Assembly: GCA_042408875.1 (NCBI GenBank)
Contig: JBHOQS010000022.1
Span: 62,001-126,000, forward strand
Length of the DNA: 64,000 bases
Direction of reading: 5' to 3'
Origin: JBHOQS01 sp042408875
GTDB taxonomy: Bacteria; Chloroflexota; UBA11872; JBHOQS01
Shown: positions 55,044 to 63,888 of the stretch, in pieces
How positions within the stretch are numbered: the first letter of the stretch is position 1
How the letters are laid out: the number at the start of each line of letters is the position of its first letter
Translations under genes and position numbers: made by a program
Notes under the pieces: generated by a model
What the model was told of the DNA's origin: nothing
Seen by the model: only the letters and a program-made list of their open reading frames with translations
Database searches by the model: none

Positions 55044-56090
55044 TTAAGGCTCCTGCCAGCAGCGGACGCCCTCGAAGTCAAAAGTGAAGTCGATAAGCTG
55101 AAGGCCGCGCTCGGCCAGGGTGCGGCGGAGCCGGTGCTCCTGATCGGCAGCGGCGTAAAACAGCACACAGCCGCCGCCTCCAGCGCCTAGCGCCTTCCCG
55201 CCCTGCGCGCCGCTCTGGCGGGCAAGCTCGAATAGCTCATCGATCGTGCTGTTCGTCACGGACGGGTCAAGCCGCTTTTGATTTTCCCAGTTCTCCTGAA
55301 GGAGCTCTCCGAAGGCGAGGAGGTCGCCGCGCAGGAGTGCACTCTTCATGTCTACAGCGATGCGCTTGAGTGTGTGCAGCGCCTGGACGGTGCGCGGCAC
55401 ACCGGCGCGGTACGCCCCCATCACAGTAGAGATGATGTTGCCGGAGACGCGTGACCTGCCGGTGTAGCACATCACCAGGCGCTTCTCCAACTCGTAACGT
55501 GTGGCGGGGGCAAGATGCAGAGGGCTGACCTCCACGGCGGGGTCATGGAACTCCATGAAGCTCATGCCCCCCAGTGCGGCCGCGTATTGGTCCTGCTTGC
55601 CTCCGGCGTTCTGAAGCTCCTCGATCTCGAGCAGGTGTGCCAGCCGCGCCATCTCGTGCGCGCTCAGCTTCTCAGTCTGTAAGAGATTGAGCGCGGCCAC
55701 CAGCGCGACGCCCATCGAGGCGGACGAGCCGGTGCCTGAGCCCGGCGGGGCGTCGCAGCGCACGTACAGCTCAAGTCCCTGCCGGATGCCCAGGCGACGG
55801 ATAGCAGCCTTGATGAGGTCCAGCGTGCCGTCGTAGACCAGCTCAGCAAAGCCTGCGACCTGCACGGTCGCATCGAAGTCAGCGGAGTAGATATGGATAG
55901 CAGGGTCCGGCCGCAGGCGAAGCGTGCAGTAGGAATACCGGTTAATCGCTGCGTTGACAACCACTCCGCCTTGTTCGGTCGAGTACGGCGGCACGTCGGT
56001 CCAACCGCCGGCGAGATCGATGCGGATGGGCGCGCGACTGCGGAGCGCTCCCCTCATCGGCACGTCCATGGGCATGCTCCCCCGGCCCAA
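55044..56090 (-). CDS. GHMP kinase (sugar kinase, heptose-7-phosphate kinase-like)
   Basis: 348 residues with the GHMP order: RAPIRIDLAGGWTDVPPYS near the N-terminus (substrate loop), the ATP-binding PPGSGTGSSASMGVALVAALN at about residues 115-135, and ALGAGGGGCVLFYA near the C-terminus. It is closest in style to D-glycero-D-manno-heptose-7-phosphate kinase (HddA)-like enzymes. The substrate is not determined; no gmhA, gmhB or hddC is adjacent. The exact start is uncertain, with in-frame ATGs at residues 6, 8 and 12. Confidence 0.88.
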   Translation of the reverse strand: MGRGSMPMDVPMRGALRSRAPIRIDLAGGWTDVPPYSTEQGGVVVNAAINRYSYCTLRLRPDPAIHIYSADFDATVQVAGFAELVYDGTLDLIKAAIRRLGIRQGLELYVRCDAPPGSGTGSSASMGVALVAALNLLQTEKLSAHEMARLAHLLEIEELQNAGGKQDQYAAALGGMSFMEFHDPAVEVSPLHLAPATRYELEKRLVMCYTGRSRVSGNIISTVMGAYRAGVPRTVQALHTLKRIAVDMKSALLRGDLLAFGELLQENWENQKRLDPSVTNSTIDELFELARQSGAQGGKALGAGGGGCVLFYAAADQEHRLRRTLAERGLQLIDFTFDFEGVRCWQEP

Positions 56091-56109
56091 CCCCCTGAGC
56101 TGCGCGGGA

Positions 56110-56346
56110 TCAGGACCTGCCGCCTGCTGCGTGTCCCGTCACACGAGCGCCCGACTGCCCGAGGAGCCGCTGCTCAGCGCGGTAGTAGGCGCGGGGGCGG
56201 GTCGGCGCCTCTATCCGCACCTCCTCACCGCCCGGGCTGCGCAGCACCAGCGTGTAGCGCTGGCTAGCCTCGTCTCGTCCCTCCGAGAGGATCTGCCAGC
56301 CGGCCAGCTTGAGATGCTTCTTGCGAATGCGCGTTGGTCCTCGCAT
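56110..56346 (-). CDS. Small basic hypothetical protein
   Basis: 78 residues starting MRGPTRIRKKHLKLAGWQIL, with a beta-rich middle (YTLVLRSPGGEEVRIEAP). No family recognised. The start is chosen because GGAGGT lies 8 bases upstream; the frame is open further 5' but with no ribosome site. It lies 19 bases upstream of the GHMP kinase on the same strand, so the two may be co-transcribed. Confidence 0.5.
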   Translation of the reverse strand: MRGPTRIRKKHLKLAGWQILSEGRDEASQRYTLVLRSPGGEEVRIEAPTRPRAYYRAEQRLLGQSGARVTGHAAGGRS

Positions 56347-56619
56347 CTCAACATACCTCCGGATTTGTGCTGTCTTTGTTGTATCTTGCCGAGGCGCCTG
56401 CTCCCGCTTCACGCACGGGGATGGCAGGCACCTTGAGGGGCGGGCCGCCGCCCCCGAGGACACGGTTCAGCGCCCAGCTCAGGCTGGCGAGAAAGAACAC
56501 CAGCCCAGCCGCCGAGCGCCCGCTCGGCGGCCACAGCACGTGGCCGGGCGCCAAAGAGGCCCTCGCCGGGCACGCGGCGGGGGCCTCGCTCGCTGGCGTA
56601 CCGGGCAGTACCGGGCATA

Positions 56620-56910
56620 TTACTCAGGTGGCTTGATCTCGTTCACACGGGCCCGCACGTAGTCGGGGTCGGTGTACCACCGCGCGTTCAGCTCGATGAA
56701 CTCCTGCTGATCCTCCGGTACCGCGTCCAGCGGATAGATCGCAGTCACTGGACACACCGGCTCGCACGCACCGCAGTCGATGCATTCATCCGGGTTGATT
56801 GCCAGCATGCGGTCGAGGCCCTGCTCGAAATGGATGCAATCGACCGGGCAGACCTCGACGCAGGACTGGTCCATGACATCAATGCACGGTGACGTGATAA
56901 CGTATGGCAT
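56620..56910 (-). CDS. 7Fe (3Fe-4S/4Fe-4S) ferredoxin
   Basis: A 96-residue electron carrier. The first cluster motif CIDVMDQSCVEVCPVDC lacks one cysteine of a standard CxxCxxC, as in actinobacterial FdxA/C proteins (3Fe-4S). The second, CIDCGACEPVCPVTA, is a normal 4Fe-4S set. The C-terminal 35 residues are the usual family tail. GGAAGGAG precedes the ATG. No partner oxidoreductase is adjacent. Confidence 0.93.
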   Translation of the reverse strand: MPYVITSPCIDVMDQSCVEVCPVDCIHFEQGLDRMLAINPDECIDCGACEPVCPVTAIYPLDAVPEDQQEFIELNARWYTDPDYVRARVNEIKPPE

Positions 56911-57097
56911 TGCTCACTCCTTCCACACCTCAGAACCTGCGCTCGCGGCACGGCCGCGAGCAGGCGCCCCGAGTAATGTCCCTGGGACATTGTACCTTGT
57001 CTGGATGAAATGCGCAGCTAAGCTCCTGTCCGGCCGCTCTGCCTGCCTGGAGCCGCGCCCGCTGTGGCAGCCGGGAGCACTGGCCTTTCCACGTATC

Positions 57098-58078
57098 TTA
57101 CTCCACACAGCCCAGTGCAAGCACGCTGGGCAGGGGATCGCCGCGCAGTTCCACTCGGCGCCATGATTCGCCGGCATCCGGGCTCAAGTAGAGGCGGCCG
57201 TCGCGCAGGCCGGCGTAGAGCGTGCGCGCTGGCGTGATCGCCAGCGCGTACACCATGCTGTCCAGCGGCTGTGGCAGCCCGCCGGCAAGGACCTGCCACG
57301 GCCCGCGCCCCCGCCACCGATAGATACAGGCCTGGGCGTTCCTGCTGTAGTGCGCATACTGCGGCCCGGGGCTGGCCGAGATGTACCAGCAATCGGGGTC
57401 TTCAGGGTCGACTGCCAGCGCCCAGGTGTAATGGCGGTCGCGCCCGGCATCGACGCGCTCCCAGGTCAGGCCACCGTCACGGCTCCAGGCCGCGCCACCT
57501 CCCCCGGCTTCGTACGCTCGCCCCGGGATGCGGGGATGCCAGGCCAGGGCATGCACATCACGCTGGGCATTGGGGCGGTGATCGAGCCAGGTCCGGCCTC
57601 CGTCCGCGCTGTACATCAGCCCGCCGAGCTCGATCCCCACCAGCAGCACGTTCGCATCATGCGGGCATGGCGCAATCCAGCGTACATGCGATGTCCATGG
57701 ACGCGGCGGAAAGCTCCACGTCGGCGCGGATGGGATACGGCGGAGCGCGTCCAGTTCTTCCCACGTCCGCCCGCCGTCTCCGCTACGGAAGAGCATGCTG
57801 GGCTCGCATCCAGCATAGACAGTGCCATCGGCCGGACTGACTGCCACGGAGAAGACATCCTGCTGGGGTAGCTCCAGGTTGAGCCAGTGCTCACCGCCGT
57901 CAGTGCTTTTCCAGACGCCTGTGCCGCGGGCGCCGGCGTAGATCGTGCCGGGGTAGCGCGGATCAAGGGCCAGGCACTGCACACCCGTCCCCTCGAGTGC
58001 CATCTCCACCATACCTTCCCCGTCGCGCAGGCGGATGCGAGCCAGTCCATCTCCCGTAGCTGCAAAGAGCTCAGCCAT
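57098..58078 (-). CDS. BNR/sialidase-like repeat beta-propeller protein
   Basis: 326 residues with repeated Asp-box motifs (STDGGEHW, SGDGGRTW, SADGGRTW, SRDGGLTW, SPDAGESW), forming a beta-propeller like sortilin, YCF48 or photosystem-assembly-type proteins. No sialidase catalytic residues are apparent and no signal peptide is seen. The chosen ATG (MAELFAATGDG) follows GGGGGGTAA; a longer frame to 58225 adds unrelated residues. Role unknown. Confidence 0.75.
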   Translation of the reverse strand: MAELFAATGDGLARIRLRDGEGMVEMALEGTGVQCLALDPRYPGTIYAGARGTGVWKSTDGGEHWLNLELPQQDVFSVAVSPADGTVYAGCEPSMLFRSGDGGRTWEELDALRRIPSAPTWSFPPRPWTSHVRWIAPCPHDANVLLVGIELGGLMYSADGGRTWLDHRPNAQRDVHALAWHPRIPGRAYEAGGGGAAWSRDGGLTWERVDAGRDRHYTWALAVDPEDPDCWYISASPGPQYAHYSRNAQACIYRWRGRGPWQVLAGGLPQPLDSMVYALAITPARTLYAGLRDGRLYLSPDAGESWRRVELRGDPLPSVLALGCVE

Positions 58079-58178
58079 GTTCGTTACCCCCCGGCGCAGC
58101 ACGCTGCCCCAGGCCAGCCATGTCGCGCCCTGTGCTAGCGGTGAAGCCCGCAGATAACCCTGATGGCCGGAGCTAGTG

Positions 58179-59030
58179 CTACGCCTGCGGCCGTAGTGCC
58201 AGCACCGGCCGGGTCGTCGCCTCAAGCAGGTTCACACAGGTTCCGCCGAGCACGCCGTGCAGGCCGCCCAGCCCTCGCGTGGTCAGCGCAAGCAGATCGA
58301 TGTGGGCGTCCTGAGCCACGGCCAGGATCGTCTCTACCACAGGGCCTTCCTCCACGATGATGGTCGCGCGCGTTCCCTCAGCAGCGAGGGAATCCTTCAC
58401 GCGCTCCAGATACTGGTGCAAGACATCGGGCTGGTGCTCGGCGCCCGCCTCGCGCCTGGCCACGCTCACCAGCACCAGTTCCGCGTTGAGGCCGCGCGCC
58501 AGGGGCGCGGCGTGGGCCAGGATAGCCTGCGCGCGGTCGGAGCCGTCCAGCGGCACCAGGATCCGCCGGTAACGCTGGGCCAGACCCCACGTGCGCGCGC
58601 CCAGACCGGAGACCGGGGTCACGAGCAAGACAGGGAGGTGGGTGGCGCTCAGCACGTCACTGGCGATGCTCCTATGGAGCCAGCGTTCTATGCCACGGCG
58701 GACGTGTGTGGCCATGGCGATCAGATCTGCGCCAATGGCCTGCGCCTCGCGTGTGATCTGTCTGGCCGGTGAGCCCATGGCGATTGCCGTATCAACCGAC
58801 ACACCTAGCACGGAGCAGTACTCTGCGGCACCGCGCAGATACTCTTCAGCCAGCCGGAGCGTCTCACTCTCCTCACGCGTGACAGCGGTAAGATCTATGT
58901 CATCTGGACCCTCCACGACACGCAGCAGCCGCACGGCTGCATCGAACGTATCCGCCAGCATCAGGGCATGGGGCAGCGCCTGCTCGGCCAGGTCCGAGCC
59001 ATCCAGCGGCACTAGGATCTTCTTCAACAT
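58179..59030 (-). CDS. Tandem universal stress protein (two UspA domains)
   Basis: 283 residues. Domain 1 (1-145) opens KKILVPLDGSDLAEQALPHAL; domain 2 (about 150-283) opens RRILVPLDGSDRAQAILAHAA. The ATP-binding G-2x-G-9x-G(S/T) motif is altered in both (THVRRGIERWLHRSIAS in domain 1, TTRGLGGLHGVLGGT in domain 2). It probably acts in stress tolerance. It is a paralogue of the Usp domains in the 60970-62862 gene. GAGGAGA precedes the ATG. Confidence 0.92.
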   Translation of the reverse strand: MLKKILVPLDGSDLAEQALPHALMLADTFDAAVRLLRVVEGPDDIDLTAVTREESETLRLAEEYLRGAAEYCSVLGVSVDTAIAMGSPARQITREAQAIGADLIAMATHVRRGIERWLHRSIASDVLSATHLPVLLVTPVSGLGARTWGLAQRYRRILVPLDGSDRAQAILAHAAPLARGLNAELVLVSVARREAGAEHQPDVLHQYLERVKDSLAAEGTRATIIVEEGPVVETILAVAQDAHIDLLALTTRGLGGLHGVLGGTCVNLLEATTRPVLALRPQA

Positions 59031-59389
59031 GTCTCCTCCCCTCTAGCACTGCATGTGAGGGCCCGACAGCCTGCGGTAGCGTGAGCTTCTGCTTTTCAGC
59101 ATACCAGACGGACGTAGCCGAGGGTACTCCACATGCCCGTAGAGAGCGCGGATGCCCCGGCCAGCGTGACCGGGCGTAGCGCATCTCCCTGGCCTGCGCT
59201 GTGCTACAGCGCGAGAATGATTTCAGCAAACCTGGCCAAGAAGCGAGGGCACGGATCAGGGAAAATACCTGATGCCAGAGCGCTTAGGCGACGCGAGTCT
59301 AAGCGCGTAACACGTTACTAGGTCACAAGGTAAGGCCGAGGCTACGTTCTAGCAGGGGGGCATTGCCTGGCGAACAGAGGAGTGCGGAG

Positions 59390-59578
59390 ATGCGTGCAGG
59401 GGCATCGCCGACGATCCACCCGCATGAGCAGCAGCCACTACGCGTCGAGCAGCGTGAGCCGGAGCGCCATGTGGCGTCGAAGACCTGCCCCTATTGCGGG
59501 CGTCGCGCCGTGGTCGCCCGCGGCCAGTTTCTCACCTGCCGCTCCTGCGGAGCGGTGATCTGGCGGTCAGAGAGCTAG
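59390..59578 (+). CDS. Small zinc-ribbon protein
   Basis: 62 residues. The hydrophilic N-terminus is followed by CPYCGRRAVVARGQFLTCRSC, two CxxC pairs that form a zinc ribbon. The start at ATG 59390 is behind GGAGTGCGGAG. No named family; such small ribbons are often transcription or translation accessories. Confidence 0.6.
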   Translation: MRAGASPTIHPHEQQPLRVEQREPERHVASKTCPYCGRRAVVARGQFLTCRSCGAVIWRSES

Positions 59579-59581
59579 ACG

Positions 59582-59607
59582 TCCGGTCGCCAGCACAGGC
59601 GACCGGA
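59582..59607 (+). terminator. Terminator after the zinc-ribbon gene
   Basis: TCCGGTCGCC-agcaca-GGCGACCGGA, a perfect 10-bp stem; a T-rich stretch comes about 15 bases later. Confidence 0.55.
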
Positions 59608-59644
59608 TGCTCGCGGGCGTCCATTTGTTAGAGAGCATGAGTAG

Positions 59645-59682
59645 TATTGTCTTAAACATTATTCGAACAATAGTGCGATAAT
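59645..59682 (+). promoter_or_regulatory. Promoter/operator region of the hydrolase gene
   Basis: AT-rich. GATAAT (59677-59682) with extended TGC is a -10 box. Between it and upstream TTGTCT/TTAAAC sits ATTATTCGAACAAT (59658-59671), a near-perfect palindrome around TTCGAA that could bind a dimeric repressor. Confidence 0.4.
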
Positions 59683-59725
59683 AATGGGTACCCTAAGCAG
59701 ACTGCTGAGCCGAGGGGTGTGGGCC

Positions 59726-60406
59726 ATGTCATCCCAGCGCAGTTCTCATATACAGGAGCGTGAGGTCGAGATCGCCTGCGGGAACGTGCGGCTGCCGGGC
59801 ATCCTTGGGCTGCCGGACCGCGCACAAGGCATTGTGCTGTTCGCGCACGGATCGGGCAGCGGACGGTTCAGCCCACGCAATCGCATGGTTGCGGGCGTGT
59901 TGCAGGAGTCCGGCATTGCCACGCTGTTGTTCGACCTCTTAACGGAGGTCGAAGCAGCAGACCGTCGTCGGGTCTTCGACATTGACTTGCTGGCAGAGCG
60001 GCTGCTGTGTGCGACCGAGTGGGTGCGCGGCCGGCCGGAGACAGCCGGCCTCTCAATCGGGTACTTTGGGGCCAGTACCGGCGCTGCGGCGGCGTTGCAA
60101 GCCGCTGCCCAGCAGGGCGCCGGCATCGCGGCCATCGTCTCCCGGGGTGGGCGGCCGGACTTGGCACTGGCGCATCTGCCAAGGGTCCAGGCGCCGACCC
60201 TGCTGATCGTCGGTGGTGCAGACGAGCCGATCATCCCGCTGAACCGCGAGGCGTATGAGCTGTTACGAGCGCCCAAAGAGCTCGTGATTATCCCTGGAGC
60301 TACCCACCTCTTTGAGGAGCCGGGTGCGCTCGAGGAAGTCGCCCGCCTCGCGCGCGACTGGTTTTTGCAGCACCTCCCGCGTGCTGCGCGCGCCGGTGTG
60401 GCATGA
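59726..60406 (+). CDS. Alpha/beta hydrolase (dienelactone-hydrolase-like)
   Basis: 227 residues. The nucleophile is Ser in GYFGASTGAAAAL, the acid Asp in VGGADEPIIPLN, and the base His in PGATHLFEEPG; the oxyanion region is FAHGSGSGRFSPRN. This matches short hydrolases often associated with phosphoribosyltransferases or stress genes. The substrate is unknown. ATG 59726 has GAGGGGTG upstream; an earlier ATG at 59684 lacks a ribosome site. Confidence 0.82.
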   Translation: MSSQRSSHIQEREVEIACGNVRLPGILGLPDRAQGIVLFAHGSGSGRFSPRNRMVAGVLQESGIATLLFDLLTEVEAADRRRVFDIDLLAERLLCATEWVRGRPETAGLSIGYFGASTGAAAALQAAAQQGAGIAAIVSRGGRPDLALAHLPRVQAPTLLIVGGADEPIIPLNREAYELLRAPKELVIIPGATHLFEEPGALEEVARLARDWFLQHLPRAARAGVA

Positions 60407-60422
60407 TCGCGCGCGAGGCTAT

Positions 60423-60458
60423 GACAAATTTGTCGTCCAGACGCGGAACGCGTAATAT
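60423..60458 (+). promoter_or_regulatory. Promoter with palindromic operator
   Basis: GACAAATTTGTC (60423-60434), a perfect 12-base palindrome, overlaps the -35 TTGTCG (60430-60435). A 17-base spacer leads to TAATAT (60453-60458). The position suggests repression of the downstream HTH gene, perhaps by its own product. Confidence 0.55.
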
Positions 60459-60554
60459 AGTTGTAGCGACATTGCGTTGCTACCCAGGTGCCCCCTTGTG
60501 ATAAAGGGCGCGCCTCCGTGGGCTGGCGATACAATCTTGTGCTGGGAGGATGAC

Positions 60555-60896
60555 ATGGAGTTGCACGCGCCGAACGGTGAGGAACAGCAACGATCAGCAA
60601 TCGCGCAGCCACAGGGGAGCATTCCAGTGCTGGGAGCGGCCTTCGAGCGATACTGTGCTGACCACAACATGAGTAAAGCAGCGCTGGCAGCTCACCTGGG
60701 CATCACCACAGCCCAGTTGCGCCGCCTTGCACTCTGCCAGCCGCCTCAGACACCAGAGCAGCGCCGTTACCTCTGCTGGGCGTTCGGGATCCAAGAGCAG
60801 AAGCTAGATGAGGTGCTGCGCGAGGTAGGGGTCATACCAGCCCAGCCAGCCGAGCCGCAGGGCGAACTAGTGCGCACGCAAGCTCTCCGTTCATAG
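60555..60896 (+). CDS. Small HTH (XRE-like) DNA-binding protein
   Basis: 113 residues. The centre (AFERYCADHNMSKAALAAHLGITTAQLRRLALC) forms a helix-turn-helix of the lambda-repressor type. The remaining sequence is polar with a short helical segment (RRYLCWAFGIQEQKLDEVLREVG). No ligand domain. GGGAGG precedes the ATG by 6 bases. A palindromic operator overlaps its promoter, consistent with autoregulation, which is inferred. Confidence 0.72.
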   Translation: MELHAPNGEEQQRSAIAQPQGSIPVLGAAFERYCADHNMSKAALAAHLGITTAQLRRLALCQPPQTPEQRRYLCWAFGIQEQKLDEVLREVGVIPAQPAEPQGELVRTQALRS

Positions 60897-60923
60897 AAGT
60901 TCATGGAACAACCCTCCATGGCA

Positions 60924-60959
60924 CTGGGTAGCTCTGACGTGGGGCAGAGCTACCCAGTC
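60924..60959. terminator. Bidirectional terminator hairpin
   Basis: ACTGGGTAGCTCTG/CAGAGCTACCCAGT, a perfect 14-bp stem with an 8-base loop, between two convergent genes. Confidence 0.65.
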
Positions 60960-60969
60960 GTGCAATGCC

Positions 60970-62862
60970 TCAGCTTTCGGCCGTCTGGGGCCCCGGCAGG
61001 TTCTCCAGCGCCTTCAAGGCTTCAGCCGCACGCACCGGCGCCTCTTCTCGTGCCAGAGAGGAGTAGAGCGCATCGCGCACTGGCTCGACAGTACGGCGCA
61101 CGACACCGTCGAAGTGTCCGAGCAGGCCCGCGGCGCTGTCGCGCAGCCAGTCGGTGAGCTCGTGGTAGATGAGCGTGCGCAGCACCGCGCGTGCGGCGGC
61201 GCGCTGCGGGAGCCGCCGCAACCCTGTCTCCGCCAGCCAGCGCACCCCTGCCGAAGGATCATCCAGCAGGTCCGCCAGAGCCTCTGCCGCCCGCTCGTCA
61301 CGCAGGGCAGCCAGGACGCGCGCAGCATGCCAGCGGACGTGCTCGTGCTCGTCCTTGAGGGCCGGCTGCAACGCCGGAATGACCGCTGGACCAAAGCTGA
61401 TCAGCGCATCTGTGATCGCTCCCCGGGCGTCGGCAGGAGCGCTCTCAAGCGCAGCTACAAGGTCCGGCACTGCAGCAGTGTCGCCAAGCTTCGCCAGCGC
61501 CCGAGCCGCCTCAGCGGCAACGTACGCGTCGTGGTCGCGTAGCGCGCGGCGCAACGCCTGGCGTGCCTCCGCACTTGCCGGGATCTCACCGAGGAGGCGC
61601 ACCGCGATGCGGCGCACTGCCGGATTGCTGGCCGCCAGCCCCTCAATGAGGGCAGGCTCGGCGGCTTCAGAGGCATAGGTTAACAGCGCCTCCGCTGCAC
61701 GCGCCAGCTCATGCTGGATGGTCGAGCCTATCGGCGCACCTGGCAACTCGCCTCCATCCCATGCTCCTGTGGCAATGAAGCGAAGCAGCCGCTGCGCCAG
61801 CCCCTGAGACAGCACGGAGCTCGCCGCCTGCGCCGCAGCGAGCTGGCGGCGGGGTGACTCATCACGCAGGGCGGCCAGCAGGATGGCCGCCGCGTCCACA
61901 TCGCCCTGCGCGGCCCGCCGCGCCAGCGCCGCCTGCGCCGCGGCCCCTTCCGGCCACGCCTGCGCTGGCGGCTGCCCTGCCGGACGGATGACCAGCACCG
62001 GCACCGGTGACGCTCCGACAATGCGTTCGGCAACGCTGCCCAGGGCAAAGCGGCCCAGCCCCGACCGCCCGTGCGTGGCCATCACAATCAGGTCTGTGTG
62101 ATGCTCGGCAGCGACGCGCAGGATCTCGTCAGCAGGAAGACCGCCGGCGACCTCGCCCCGCGCGCGTAGTCCGGTGGCGCGAAGCTGCTCGACGGTATCG
62201 GTGACGTAGTTCTCGGCTTCATTCCGCTGCGCCTCGAGCATGTCCTCGATGTAGGGCGCGGCGTACCCAGCCAGCGCGTCGCCGTAGAGATAGGACGATG
62301 TGACCGGTGTGATGACCCGCAGGACGATGATCTCGGCGCCAAACGCCCGCGCCACAGCCTCGGCCAGCGGGAGCGCCTGCTCGGCCAGCGTCGAGCCGTC
62401 CAGGGGCAGGAGGATGCGGTGCACGTGCGGGGAGACTTGCGTCGCACCAGCACGCACCAGCAAGACCGGGCGGTGGCTCGCGCGCACCACCTTGTCGGCA
62501 ACGCTTCCGAGCACCCAGCGGCCCAGCCCGGTACGGCCGTGCGTAGCCATCGTAATCAGCGCGATCTCGTGCTGCTGCGTGTACTCCAAGATGGCCTCTG
62601 CTGGCTCCGCTTCCACGACTGCCGTTTCCACAGTGTAGCCTGAGGTGCGCAGGCGCCCGGCCACGTCCTCGAGATATCGTTGCGCTTCGTCCCGCAAGGC
62701 ATCGACCAGCGCCCGGAAATCGACATCGAGGCCAACCGGGACGACCACGGCCCGGAGCAGATGCAACGTGGCCTGGAAGCGCTGGGCCATGGCGGTCGCT
62801 AGCGGCAGCGCCTGTTCGGCCAGCACCGAGCCGTCAAGCGGGACCAGAATGGGCGTGAACAT
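60970..62862 (-). CDS. Usp-Usp-HEAT repeat fusion protein
   Basis: 630 residues. Usp domain 1 (about 1-140) and Usp domain 2 (about 147-300) both start with ILxPLDGSxLAEQALPLA. Both keep the ATP-binding motif: MATHGRTGLGRWVLGSVAD and MATHGRSGLGRFALGSVAE. The second half (about 330-620) is a run of HEAT-like helical repeats (AVRRIAVRLLGEIP, YVAAEAARALAKLGD, HVRWHAARVLAALRDERA, GVRWLAETGLRRLP). HEAT arrays serve as protein-binding scaffolds, so this may link nucleotide sensing to a partner. AGAGGAGGT precedes the ATG. Confidence 0.9.
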   Translation of the reverse strand: MFTPILVPLDGSVLAEQALPLATAMAQRFQATLHLLRAVVVPVGLDVDFRALVDALRDEAQRYLEDVAGRLRTSGYTVETAVVEAEPAEAILEYTQQHEIALITMATHGRTGLGRWVLGSVADKVVRASHRPVLLVRAGATQVSPHVHRILLPLDGSTLAEQALPLAEAVARAFGAEIIVLRVITPVTSSYLYGDALAGYAAPYIEDMLEAQRNEAENYVTDTVEQLRATGLRARGEVAGGLPADEILRVAAEHHTDLIVMATHGRSGLGRFALGSVAERIVGASPVPVLVIRPAGQPPAQAWPEGAAAQAALARRAAQGDVDAAAILLAALRDESPRRQLAAAQAASSVLSQGLAQRLLRFIATGAWDGGELPGAPIGSTIQHELARAAEALLTYASEAAEPALIEGLAASNPAVRRIAVRLLGEIPASAEARQALRRALRDHDAYVAAEAARALAKLGDTAAVPDLVAALESAPADARGAITDALISFGPAVIPALQPALKDEHEHVRWHAARVLAALRDERAAEALADLLDDPSAGVRWLAETGLRRLPQRAAARAVLRTLIYHELTDWLRDSAAGLLGHFDGVVRRTVEPVRDALYSSLAREEAPVRAAEALKALENLPGPQTAES

Positions 62863-63235
62863 ACTGTACCTCCTCTGTCGCTGTTGTCAGCCGTTGTTGT
62901 TATCAATCATACGTTACACATCGTTACGCATCGGAACACATCGGAACGGTTGGCAGTACTGCTCCCCCTGACCGGTCGGGACTGCTTAGGTGATGTTACA
63001 AGCCCGGTTGGGCGGAGTTTAGCACCTTTGTGTGACGTATCCACCGATCGCTCTCCGAAGACTGTCCGTCCCGGGCGTGGCGGTGCGTTCTGGTCCGCAG
63101 GGTGTTCCGATCCGTGTGCTTTCCGCAGCGTGGGTGCCAGCCCTGGTGAGGTCGTCGTCTATCTGCTCCTCGCCGACGGCCACGATGCTGCAGCAGAGAC
63201 CGCGTCGGCACGGGCCAGGGACGGCAGCGCCTATC
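62863..63235. other. Intergenic region upstream of the Usp-HEAT gene
   Basis: About 370 bases with no supported gene. Near 62905-62955 short repeats occur (catcggaaca, catcggaacg; cgttacacatcgttacgcatcg). Open frames on both strands lack ribosome sites and family-like content. Confidence 0.4.
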
Positions 63236-63888
63236 AGTAGCTGCTGGGGGCCTTGAGTACGAGATCAAAATCGACGGTACCCAGGGCCGCCCGTGGCTTG
63301 CCGGTGAGCTGGGCAGCCAGGCGCTCCATGCGCTGAGGCGAGACGCTGGCATACGTGCTGAGTTCTCCCTCCGCTAGAGATCTTGTCCCTCATGCCCTCC
63401 TATGATCGCCTCAACGGATCGCCTCAATAGCACTCACATACTCCGACCATTCTCCTATGGCCGTAACCGCCCCTCGCCAATTCTCTGCGCTTCTATAAAT
63501 TCGCGGTCTTCGACCCGGTCGTGGGCGAGCTTGGCCTCAGCAGCACAGTTCGCACCAGCTGCGCGGTCGCAGGCAAGTGGCTGCGGTCCAGGGCGCTATT
63601 CAACGCACCGCTGCACGGAGAGCTGGTGGCACCGCACGACTGTTCGCGGCCGAAGCCGGCGCTCCTGATCCCCGAGCCAGGAGCGCACAAAATCCCGCAG
63701 CGGCGTGCGGTCCGGCAGCCGTCTCCAGCAGGTCCGTCTCCCGGGCAAGCCGGGCCAGTTTTTCGCTCGACCTCGCGCCGGCTTGCCCGGGAAACCGAGA
63801 CGCGCTGCCCGTTCACCTGGAGGTTTCCCCTCCAGCGCCCCTCTTTCCGCTGGTGGACCGAGCCGACGTAGTTTGGCGTGCGCGGCAT
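63236..63888 (-). pseudogene. Degraded tyrosine recombinase (phage-type integrase)
   Basis: The N-terminus is intact with GGGAGG 6 bases before ATG: PNYVGSVHQRKEGRWRGNL then REVERK, the AP2-like arm-binding part. The frame then shifts: LARLARETDLLETAAG reads in a second frame, and LRDFVRSWLGDQERRLRPRT, the core-binding helix region, in a third, ending in a stop. The catalytic Arg/His/Arg/Tyr region is not found. A possible C-terminal piece, LSTYASVSPQRMERLAAQLTG, ends at about 63236. The spacing is too short for a full gene, so an internal deletion is inferred. Confidence 0.55.

Noticed and set aside
62996..63352. 118-codon minus-strand frame near the right end
   Set aside because: Arg/His-rich with no start signal; it overlaps the probable integrase remnant in another frame.
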